From positions 1-5,402 of the forward strand of contig CAYNGH010000201.1 of assembly GCA_964396845.1 (NCBI GenBank): 5,402 nt of DNA. Reading direction: 5' to 3'. The translations under genes were made by a program, and so were the position numbers. Numbering within the stretch: the stretch's first letter is position 1; the number at the start of each line of letters is the position of its first letter. This DNA comes from CAYNGH01 sp964396845 (GTDB taxonomy: Bacteria > Vulcanimicrobiota > JAJTBE01 > CAYNGH01). Shown here one piece after another: positions 1-4,924 of this stretch. Under the pieces are notes generated by a model that saw only the letters and a list, made by a program, of their open reading frames with translations, ran no database searches and was not told where the DNA came from.

Positions 1-221
1 TAAATCGGCCCGATGATGGGACATTTCGGAAGGATTCAATCCCGAGAAACATTCCACCATTTTAAATGGGGAAAGAAAAAGGTTCTCCAAGAAAAAAGAT
101 AAACAAAATCAACAGTCTGTTAAAAAGCAGGTTCCCCTTGACTGAAACTTTTCTCGCTCTGCAGGCTATGTAACCGTTGACCAAAGTCATAAAAAGAGCC
201 GTGCAAACTTCACCGAATCTA
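1..221. other. Intergenic region without a recognisable gene
   Basis: All six frames are broken by stops at short intervals here. The longest stretch I found open to the left edge is a minus-strand frame from about 108 down to 1, with an ATG at 60-58 but no Shine-Dalgarno sequence. It is too short to call. The part from about 70 to 130 is A-rich. A lone TTGACC at 177-182 has no matching -10 box. The region probably holds the far upstream flank of the tRNA promoter and nothing else I can support. Confidence 0.6.
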
Positions 222-250
222 TTTACAAATCAGAGTCCATAATGTAAAAT
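222..250 (+). promoter_or_regulatory. Sigma70-type promoter of tRNA-Leu
   Basis: TTTACA at 222-227 and TAAAAT at 245-250 are separated by 17 bases. Each box matches the consensus at five of six positions. The predicted transcription start, about 7 bases past the -10 box, lies at 256-258. That leaves a 5' leader of only about 5 bases before the mature tRNA at 262, a normal layout for a stable RNA gene. Confidence 0.75.
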
Positions 251-261
251 TGTATCACAAT

Positions 262-347
262 GCCGGAGTGGCGGAATTGGCAGACGCACGGGACTTAAAA
301 TCCCGGGTCCAGTGATGGGCGTGTCGGTTCGACCCCGACCTCCGGCA
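262..347 (+). tRNA. tRNA-Leu (anticodon UAA)
   Basis: This is a class II tRNA that decodes UUA and, by wobble, UUG leucine codons. The acceptor stem GCCGGAG (262-268) pairs perfectly with CTCCGGC (340-346), followed by discriminator A347. The anticodon stem CGGGA/TCCCG (289-293/301-305) encloses the loop CTTAAAA with anticodon TAA at 296-298. A long variable arm lies between about 306 and 322. The T stem GTCGG/CCGAC (323-327/335-339) holds the TTCGA loop. No CCA is encoded, since A347 is followed by five T, so the CCA end must be added by nucleotidyltransferase. The T-run right behind the acceptor stem may help termination. tRNA-Leu genes are common integration sites for mobile DNA, and the downstream genes look accessory. 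Confidence 0.97.
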
Positions 348-385
348 TTTTTGTGTTGGACGGAAGTGAAGATATCGGCGATTCA

Positions 386-414
386 TTGAAACCTCCCGCT
401 AAAAGTGGTATAAT
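386..414 (+). promoter_or_regulatory. Strong extended -10 promoter for the GNAT-like gene
   Basis: TTGAAA (386-391, five of six matches) and a perfect TATAAT (409-414) are separated by 17 bases. TG at 406-407 sits one base before the -10 hexamer, giving an extended -10 element. Predicted initiation is near 419-421. Transcripts would start just upstream of the AAAGGG at 421-426 and the GTG at 434. The promoter lies inside the longer open frame that begins at GTG 353, which argues strongly that this upstream part is not translated. Confidence 0.75.
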
Positions 415-420
415 AAGAGA

Positions 421-426
421 AAAGGG
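421..426 (+). promoter_or_regulatory. Shine-Dalgarno that sets the start at GTG 434
   Basis: AAAGGG at 421-426 lies 7 bases before GTG 434. The alternative GTG at 353 directly follows the tRNA and its T-run and has no purine-rich site before it. The predicted transcript would begin almost at this element, so the leader is very short. Confidence 0.6.
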
Positions 427-433
427 CGTTGAT

Positions 434-943
434 GTGTGGATTGACCAGCTGACCCCCTGCCTGGTTGACCGGCAAACCGGCAAGATTGTTGATACCGACT
501 ATAATCAGCTTGGGTTGAATGAGATCAGGAAGATTCAGGGCCGGCAAGAGTGGAAGTTTGACTGGGAAAAACAATGGAGAAACCAGGAGCCAGGCTCGGA
601 GTTTTACGGCTTGACCCTCAAAGGAGAAAGCGAAGTTCAGGGGCTGATTCACTGTGTGATAGAGCAAGGTTGCGTAAAAGCAGGACTTGTTGAATCGGCT
701 CCCCACAATATTGGTAAAAACGGCAGGTTTAAGGGTGTCGGAGCACATCTGTTTGCAATAGCCTCTAAAAGAAGTTTTGAAATTGGTGGGAACGGAGTAG
801 TGTATTTTGACGCAAAAACAAGATTAATCAGACATTATAAAAAAGAATTACAAGCCAGTGTGCTGTTTGGCAACAGGATGGTGATTGAAGAAAAGGCTGC
901 AACAAGGCTTTTGAGAGAGTATTATAAGGGGGGAGAAAAATGA
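434..943 (+). CDS. GNAT-like acetyltransferase-fold protein, 169 aa
   Basis: The protein starts WIDQLTPCLVD after the GTG-encoded Met. Residues about 97-110, GRFKGVGAHLFAIA, resemble the acetyl-CoA pyrophosphate-binding motif A of the GNAT fold ([RQ]xxGxG/A). A following beta-strand/helix segment, GGNGVVYFD then LIRHYKKEL (about 118-139), matches the C-terminal half of GNAT domains. No signal peptide or membrane segment is visible. From memory, soluble proteins opening with a similar WIDQxTPCL segment occur in Firmicutes as uncharacterised ORFs; I cannot verify this here. GTG 434 is preferred over GTG 353 because a strong promoter lies between them and a Shine-Dalgarno precedes 434. The gene overlaps the next by ATGA, so the two are probably translationally coupled. 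The substrate is unknown; it could modify a partner protein, or be a toxin or an immunity factor. The fold call is moderate and the CDS call is strong. Confidence 0.82.
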   Translation: MWIDQLTPCLVDRQTGKIVDTDYNQLGLNEIRKIQGRQEWKFDWEKQWRNQEPGSEFYGLTLKGESEVQGLIHCVIEQGCVKAGLVESAPHNIGKNGRFKGVGAHLFAIASKRSFEIGGNGVVYFDAKTRLIRHYKKELQASVLFGNRMVIEEKAATRLLREYYKGGEK

Positions 944-1131
944 TAATTTCAGACATTGAGAAATACATGGACGATGGCAGATACACTTCAGAACCGCCGA
1001 AGGGTGTTAAATTTAATATGCCAGGTTATTTTAAATACCTCAAAGAAAAACACAACGGCGATTCCAGCAAAATGACCCAGGAAGAGATCGATATGTTTGT
1101 AATCAAAGACGAGAAAAAAAGCGTGGCGTGA
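940..1131 (+). CDS. Small uncharacterised acidic/lysine-rich protein, 63 aa
   Basis: The ATG at 940 overlaps the TGA of the GNAT-like gene (ATGA, 940-943). It is preceded by a strong, long Shine-Dalgarno AAGGGGGGAG at 926-935, so expression as a coupled pair is very likely. The protein is hydrophilic, with no signal peptide or membrane helix. It has a central stretch, KFNMPGYFKYLKEKHNGDSS (about 24-43), followed by an acidic helix-like segment, TQEEIDMFV. I recall short proteins with a similar MPxYFKYLKEKHxGDSS core next to GNAT-like ORFs of this type, but cannot check. It may be a partner, regulator or cognate immunity protein of its neighbour; no function can be assigned. The wobble positions are AT-rich, as in the GNAT-like gene, unlike the minus-strand operon. 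Confidence 0.75.
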   Translation: MIISDIEKYMDDGRYTSEPPKGVKFNMPGYFKYLKEKHNGDSSKMTQEEIDMFVIKDEKKSVA

Positions 1132-1136
1132 AGTAA

Positions 1137-1391
1137 GTGTCAATCCTTGAAGCCAGGGGCGCTTTAATCCGGCTGACCATCAGCCTGATGGGGACCCCCG
1201 ACATAGAGCAGGCCCGGAATGAATGCCGGGTAATTATCAAGGCGTTAGAGCCGGAGGAAACCAAACCTCCGGTTTTTGCTTCGGCCAGAAAGCCACCAAG
1301 ACGGCCACGGTCCGCCGGCAGGTGTTATTCTGGGGCAGTATTCACCGGGCGGGCGGAAACTTGTCTTGTCGAGAAAACCTTACTGGAATGA
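1137..1391 (+). CDS. Doubtful 84-aa ORF, possibly the 5' part of a frameshifted gene
   Basis: The frame opens at GTG 1137, just after an in-frame TAA at 1134-1136 and 5 bases behind the preceding gene. The ribosome site is weak. The first 45 residues or so (SILEARGALIRLTISLMGTP and onward, to EPEETKPP) look like a genuine amphipathic helical protein, with many G/C-ending codons. From about residue 46 the sequence turns into Arg/Pro-rich and Cys-containing text (KPPRRPRSAGRCYSG) that looks like out-of-frame reading. At the same place the +1 frame begins to read as a metallopeptidase. The simplest reading is one gene broken by an indel near 1260-1310, or a short gene remnant. A terminator-like hairpin sits at the transition. 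Composition is more GC-rich than the genes on either side. I do not recognise the N-terminal part. Confidence 0.35.
   Translation: MSILEARGALIRLTISLMGTPDIEQARNECRVIIKALEPEETKPPVFASARKPPRRPRSAGRCYSGAVFTGRAETCLVEKTLLE
1251..1277 (+). terminator. Intrinsic terminator-like hairpin inside the cassette
   Basis: CCGGAGG (1251-1257) and CCTCCGG (1266-1272) form a perfect 7-bp GC-rich stem with the 8-base loop AAACCAAA. The stem is followed at once by TTTTT (1273-1277). This is the classic layout of a rho-independent terminator on the plus strand. It lies inside the open frame that starts at 1137, so either that frame is not a functional full-length gene or read-through into the metallopeptidase gene is limited. 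GAGG in the left arm could also act as a poorly spaced ribosome site. Confidence 0.55.
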
Positions 1392-1683
1392 CACCAGAAG
1401 CAGGGTGTCATCCAATTCGATGGCAAATACCGCTCTTCATGAGATGGGGCATCACTATTACTTTCAAAAGATGACTCCCGGCCAGAAGAAAGGGTTGGAG
1501 GAGATTCAACTGCAGATGCTCCGGAAAGGTTTGTCCAAACAACCCGATACCGAGGAGTTTTTTGCAGATATTTACAGGACAAAAATCCTGAAATATGGTA
1601 AAATAGAAGAATGGGAAGACAAGTTGACAAGCGAAGGGGTTATCTCCATAATGGATTTCCTGATGGGGGTTTTTAATGAGTAA
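1276..1683 (+). CDS. HExxH zinc metallopeptidase-like protein, N-terminus uncertain
   Basis: Counted from TTG 1276 the frame encodes 135 residues. HEMGH at 55-59 is a gluzincin-type HExxH zinc-binding and catalytic motif. TEEFFADIY at 92-100 supplies a plausible third zinc ligand, Glu93 or Glu94, about 35 residues later; E-x-F-A-D/E is a common form of that element. The preceding GVILGQYSPGGRKLVLSRKP (17-36) looks like the beta-hairpin edge strands that often lead to the active-site helix in small phage or toxin-associated peptidases. There is no signal peptide. The start is unsettled: the frame is closed upstream by TAG at 1246, TTG 1276 has no properly spaced ribosome site and the preceding frame looks like its missing N-terminus, so a frameshifted pseudogene is possible. 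Its 3' end overlaps the next gene by 8 bases. No substrate can be named. Confidence 0.6.
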   Translation: MLRPESHQDGHGPPAGVILGQYSPGGRKLVLSRKPYWNDTRSRVSSNSMANTALHEMGHHYYFQKMTPGQKKGLEEIQLQMLRKGLSKQPDTEEFFADIYRTKILKYGKIEEWEDKLTSEGVISIMDFLMGVFNE

Positions 1684-2137
1684 GGTCGTTTTTAAAGATA
1701 AAATATATAAACTTTTAGGGAAAAATCGCCCAAAAAATTATGATAATGTTGTAATGGGACCGAAGAACCACAATCTGTCAAAGCTTGCTTGTATTTTTAC
1801 TCTTTATGATGATGGCGAAATGGTATTCGAAGGCTCCGATAAAACTCTCGAAGAACATATCAGAAAAGAATTAGAAGAAAAGAATCTTACTCCTCCGGGA
1901 ACCTTGCCAAAGTATCAAGGAGGAAAAACCAGTGGAGGAGATTACTGGTATGGGTTTATTCTTGTAAAACCGGGAGATGAGAAATTTCTTGATGCCTTAA
2001 TGGACAATCTTCCTGAAGATTATTTGCCTGGAGTATGTTTTACTAATCATATTCCTGTAAACAGCTCTGAGGACGTGGAGCGGGTAATCCGGGAATATCA
2101 GGAGCAAATAAAACAGGCAGGTGATGGCAATGACTGA
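1676..2137 (+). CDS. Unrecognised soluble protein, 153 aa
   Basis: ATG 1676 is preceded by GGGGG at 1665-1669 with 6-base spacing, and its start overlaps the metallopeptidase stop by 8 bases, suggesting translational coupling. The protein is charged and soluble, with no signal peptide or membrane segment. The N-terminus is basic (MSKVVFKDKIYKLLGKNRPK). A beta-rich middle contains LACIFTLYDDGEMVFEGSD (about 37-55), then a Gly-rich loop GGKTSGGDYWYGF (82-94) and an acidic C-terminal helix (VERVIREYQEQIKQ). GGKTSGG is not a convincing Walker A motif because no nucleotide-binding fold surrounds it. Codons are AT-rich compared with the minus-strand operon, consistent with transfer. Its place behind a small peptidase makes it a candidate partner or inhibitor, but nothing in the sequence proves this. 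Confidence 0.8.
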   Translation: MSKVVFKDKIYKLLGKNRPKNYDNVVMGPKNHNLSKLACIFTLYDDGEMVFEGSDKTLEEHIRKELEEKNLTPPGTLPKYQGGKTSGGDYWYGFILVKPGDEKFLDALMDNLPEDYLPGVCFTNHIPVNSSEDVERVIREYQEQIKQAGDGND

Positions 2138-2300
2138 CAATTACTTGTCAACCCAGGAAAAGGAATGCCTTCTGATTCAGGGCAGTATGGCTAAAATCGG
2201 ACAAAAGGGTTCCCCCGAAAACATAAAAGTGCAAGTTCATTTGCAAGAAAGGCTTCTTCCGGGGTGCCTCACAGCTTGGGGATTCATCTTTTTTCCGTGA
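2130..2300 (+). CDS. Small ORF, 56 aa, possibly 3'-truncated
   Basis: ATG 2130 overlaps the preceding stop by 8 bases (2130-2137), the same geometry as the overlap before it. AGGTGA at 2119-2124 is a good ribosome site 5 bases upstream. ATG 2124 is in frame and would add two residues. The first 40 residues or so (starting MTDNYLSTQEKECLLIQG) look like a normal hydrophilic helical protein. The tail (GCLTAWGFIFFP) does not, and it runs 17 bases into the 3' end of the convergent glycosyltransferase gene. This suggests that the original gene was cut by a rearrangement and now ends at the first stop in flanking DNA. I do not recognise the family. Confidence 0.5.
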   Translation: MTDNYLSTQEKECLLIQGSMAKIGQKGSPENIKVQVHLQERLLPGCLTAWGFIFFP

Positions 2301-3477
2301 CTCTTTGATAAACTTCCCGGACTTTTTTCAGTCGGGTTTCGTTGAATTTCGCTTCATCAAAGCTGTCCCGGATTCTGGCATATCCGGCCCGGCCCATCTC
2401 TTCCATTTTTCTGGTGTCTGTCAGAATTTCTTCAATGGCCTCCGCCAGGGCTCCGGGATCTCTGGGAGGCACCATCAGCCCCGTGACTCCTTCATCAATC
2501 ACATCCACCACTCCCCCCACCTTGCAGGCCACAACGGGTTTTTTCAGAGCCATGGCTTCCATGATAGCTACTCCCTGGCCTTCCCACAAAGAAGGCAGAA
2601 CAAAAAGGTCACAGGACCTGATAATCTCCAGGTGATCATATCGAAACCCCATATAGCGGAACCGATTGGCAATCCCCAGAGCTTCTGCCTTGTGTTCCAG
2701 CTGTTGCCGGAGATTTCCCTTCCCCACACAGATGAAATGCAGATCCTGACGCTTCCGGAGAAGTTTTGCCGAGGCTTCCATCAGGTAAGTGTGTCCCTTG
2801 GGGGTTTCCAGCCGGGCAACGGTGAGGATGAAGACATCATCAGGGGAGATTCCCAGCTCCCGGCGTTTTTCTTCAGGATTGACCCTGACCCTGTCATATT
2901 TCTCCAGCATCAGGCCCTCGGGGATGGCGGTTATTTTGTCAGGGGGGGCCAGTTTCTTATCTAAAATCTCCCGGAGGTTGGGGGATGTGGTGGTGAAGAG
3001 ATGATGGGCCCATGTCCCAGCCAGCCGTTCCATCCAGATATAGAAGGCTCTCAGCAGGGGGTTTTTTGTGGAATTATGGGGAGGCTCAAGGATATTGTGA
3101 AAAATCACCGGCACCCCCGCCAGCCGGGCGGCCAGCCGGCCAATGAACCCCGCCTTGGTGGTGTATGTCTGCACCATGTGGAACTTTTCCTTTTTCATGA
3201 AACGCCACAGCCGGACAAGAGAGATAAAATCCATAACGGGATTGATGCCCCGGGCCATGGGAATATGCACCACCACAGCGCCGGTGGCCTCCAGCTCCTG
3301 CCGGAATTGAACCACAGTTGTGGCCAGAGTCACCTGATAACCCTCATCCCCAAGATAACGGAACCAGTTGCGAAAGAAACAATATGGGGTGAGATCCACG
3401 GTGGATATCTGAAGAAATTTCAAAGGAGCCGGTGAGGTTTCATCAATCAGGAGATTGTCCGGGAGAGGTTCAGTCAT
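2284..3477 (-). CDS. GT4-type glycosyltransferase, 397 aa
   Basis: This protein should transfer a sugar from a nucleotide-activated donor to a lipid-linked or glycan acceptor at the cytoplasmic membrane face, with retention of anomeric configuration as is usual for family GT4. The GT-B fold is visible as two halves. The N-terminal domain (about 20-185) has TKAGFIGRLAARLAGVPVIF at 107-126, which recalls the bacillosaminyl-type transferases (PglA-like). The C-terminal domain has VARLETPKGH (220-229) for donor phosphates and the E-x7-E element EGQGVAIME, with Glu299 and Glu307. There is no signal peptide or membrane helix. Length is typical. ATG 3477 has AAAGGA 8 bases upstream and overlaps the radical SAM stop by 8 bases, so the genes are coupled. 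It adds about 18 residues before the usual first strand (LKFLQIST). Donor and acceptor are unknown. Confidence 0.95.
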   Translation of the reverse strand: MTEPLPDNLLIDETSPAPLKFLQISTVDLTPYCFFRNWFRYLGDEGYQVTLATTVVQFRQELEATGAVVVHIPMARGINPVMDFISLVRLWRFMKKEKFHMVQTYTTKAGFIGRLAARLAGVPVIFHNILEPPHNSTKNPLLRAFYIWMERLAGTWAHHLFTTTSPNLREILDKKLAPPDKITAIPEGLMLEKYDRVRVNPEEKRRELGISPDDVFILTVARLETPKGHTYLMEASAKLLRKRQDLHFICVGKGNLRQQLEHKAEALGIANRFRYMGFRYDHLEIIRSCDLFVLPSLWEGQGVAIMEAMALKKPVVACKVGGVVDVIDEGVTGLMVPPRDPGALAEAIEEILTDTRKMEEMGRAGYARIRDSFDEAKFNETRLKKVREVYQRVTEKR

Positions 3478-4807
3478 TATTTTTTTCCTTTCCCAGGGTT
3501 TTCAGGTGATTGCGAAATTCCATGGCTGCCGGGTTGTATCCCGTATAGATGTCCACGAATCGATCCACATAGGACAGGAAGATATCCCGGCTCATGGCTT
3601 CTCCCATATAAAGATACCGATGAGGATTAAAATCCAGCAGGTTGGGGTCCAGCCTTGACCATTCGAAGTCCGGCCCCACCAGACCCTTTTCCCGGGCCAT
3701 AATCCAGAGCCGGGAGCCGGGCATGGGGACCAGGGGAAAGACTTCGAAGCCCGCCAGCTTATGATGATTTTTTTCGATGAATCTAAGGGTGGCTTCCAGG
3801 TCTTCTTCGGTTTCCGGAGGAGCGCCGATGATAAATGACGGAATAGCCAGAATCCCCCGGTCATACAGTAAATCGATGGCCCGCTGGTTGTCGGCGACGG
3901 TAGCCCTTTTTTGATAATATTTCAATATGCGGTCCGAGCCGGATTCTGCTCCGAAATTGACGGTTCGAAAATTCATATCCACCAGGAGTCCCGCCATCTC
4001 TTCATCCAGAAGGTCCGCCCGGATGTTGCACTGCTGGATCAACACCTTGTTCAGTCCGGTGTTCACATAGAAATCCCGGAAGGCCCCAAGACGTTTCCGA
4101 TGGGAGATAAAAAGATCGTCCACCACCATCAGGTGAGTGATGGAATCGGCGAACTGCTCGATGATGCCTCCGATCTCTCTTGTCACATAGCTTCCGGGGA
4201 AAGTTCGGGTCTTGTCCCATATCACGCAGGGAGCGCAGAAAAGACAGTTAAAGGGGCATCCCCGGGATGTGCTGATGTAATGGGTACCGGATCGAATATT
4301 GAAAAGTTCCCTTGCCGGGGGAGGGATACGGCCTATGGGTTTTATGGGGTGCCGGGGCGAAGTTTGCCGAAGCTGTTGATCCCCGAAAAAAAGTATTCCC
4401 TCGATGCCTTCCAGGGATGCCCGGGTGAATCTGCCATGACGGCTGTAAAAGGAGATCAGGTGTCGGAAGGTTTCTTCACCTTCTCCGATGACGGCAATAT
4501 CAAAGTCATTAGTGAAGGTTTCCGGCAGGGCCGAGATGTGGCATCCGCCCAGTATTACTGGAATTCCCAGAGTGTCTTTTATCTTTCGGCCCCAGGCTTT
4601 TGCAATGCCGTAGTTGAGGGAATACGAACTTATCCCCACCAGGTCCGGTTCCAGATTGATGACCTGCCGGATGTCTTCTGATACCACCACTTCAACACCG
4701 GGGAGGTTTTTCTTCAGGTATGACGCAAGATACCCCAGTCCCAGGGGATAGGAAAATCTCTTGAAATACCAGTCGGGATTGCAGGCTTCTATTAAGGCTA
4801 CTCTCAT
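3470..4807 (-). CDS. B12-binding-type radical SAM protein, 445 aa
   Basis: Residues 1-125 form a cobalamin-binding-type Rossmann domain with GGCHISALPE (87-96) and VIGEGEETF (107-115), both characteristic of this class. I see no DxHxxG, so base-off B12 ligation by His is not indicated. The radical SAM core has the CxxxCxxC cluster Cys184, Cys188, Cys191 in SRGCPFNCLFC, followed by an extra Cys194. Later core motifs are NFGAESGSDRIL (284-295) and IIGAPPETEEDL (326-337). Such enzymes bind a [4Fe-4S] cluster and SAM and often methylate or rearrange unreactive carbons in lipids, tetrapyrroles or natural products. The start is ATG 4807, with AGGGGG 4 bases upstream. The same frame stays open for 84 codons further, but that stretch lies across the divergent intergenic region and shows no homology-like features. 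The 3' end overlaps the glycosyltransferase start by 8 bases. The substrate is not predictable. Confidence 0.95.
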   Translation of the reverse strand: MRVALIEACNPDWYFKRFSYPLGLGYLASYLKKNLPGVEVVVSEDIRQVINLEPDLVGISSYSLNYGIAKAWGRKIKDTLGIPVILGGCHISALPETFTNDFDIAVIGEGEETFRHLISFYSRHGRFTRASLEGIEGILFFGDQQLRQTSPRHPIKPIGRIPPPARELFNIRSGTHYISTSRGCPFNCLFCAPCVIWDKTRTFPGSYVTREIGGIIEQFADSITHLMVVDDLFISHRKRLGAFRDFYVNTGLNKVLIQQCNIRADLLDEEMAGLLVDMNFRTVNFGAESGSDRILKYYQKRATVADNQRAIDLLYDRGILAIPSFIIGAPPETEEDLEATLRFIEKNHHKLAGFEVFPLVPMPGSRLWIMAREKGLVGPDFEWSRLDPNLLDFNPHRYLYMGEAMSRDIFLSYVDRFVDIYTGYNPAAMEFRNHLKTLGKEKNND

Positions 4808-4831
4808 GATGCCCCCTGTATTGGTGTTTCT

Positions 4832-4860
4832 TTGAGATTCGAAACAGATCCTGCTAAAAC
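4832..4860 (+). promoter_or_regulatory. Candidate promoter for the rightward gene
   Basis: TTGAGA (4832-4837) and TAAAAC (4855-4860) are 17 bases apart, and TG at 4852-4853 gives an extended -10 context. The -35 box matches five of six positions and the -10 box four of six. Initiation near 4867 would give a leader of about 58 bases that contains the hairpin at 4886-4915. No comparable promoter was found for the leftward radical SAM gene. Confidence 0.4.
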
Positions 4861-4885
4861 CTGTTGCCGGCTGGCAGAGGTTTTT

Positions 4886-4917
4886 CCCCGGAGTATGGGA
4901 AATATCTCTCCGGGGAG
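4886..4917 (+). promoter_or_regulatory. Leader hairpin that sequesters the ribosome-binding site
   Basis: CCCCGGAG (4886-4893) pairs perfectly with CTCCGGGG (4908-4915), enclosing a 14-base loop. The 3' arm supplies the Shine-Dalgarno GGGGAG (4912-4917), 7 bases before ATG 4925. When folded, most of the ribosome site is paired. The T-run after the stem is interrupted (AGTTTTATT), so it is at best a weak terminator or attenuator. It sits between divergent genes and would not be needed to end either neighbour. No known riboswitch architecture is recognisable in so short a leader. Confidence 0.5.
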
Positions 4918-4924
4918 TTTTATT

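Noticed and set aside
57..69. 13-base palindrome CCATTTTAAATGG
   Set aside because: It is short and A/T-rich in the middle, with no promoter or gene to which it could serve as operator.
177..182. TTGACC as a second -35 box upstream of the tRNA
   Set aside because: No -10-like hexamer lies 15-19 bases downstream.
353..433. N-terminal extension of the GNAT-like protein from GTG 353
   Set aside because: It has no ribosome site, starts 6 bases after the tRNA and contains a near-consensus promoter.
295..483. Minus-strand open frame across the tRNA with a VGVEPTRP stretch
   Set aside because: It is antisense to the tRNA-Leu. This peptide is a familiar artefact of translating tRNA antisense, and no ribosome site is present.
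1265..1272. ACCTCCGG shared with the tRNA 3' end (338-345) as a possible att repeat
   Set aside because: Only eight bases match and they form an arm of the terminator-like stem, so chance is more likely than an attachment site.
2305..3435. Several plus-strand open frames opposite the glycosyltransferase gene
   Set aside because: They are mirror frames of a strongly supported gene and show no domain or ribosome site.
3911..4681. 256-codon plus-strand open frame opposite the radical SAM gene
   Set aside because: It is a shadow of a gene with clear catalytic motifs. The composition and lack of motifs give it no support of its own.
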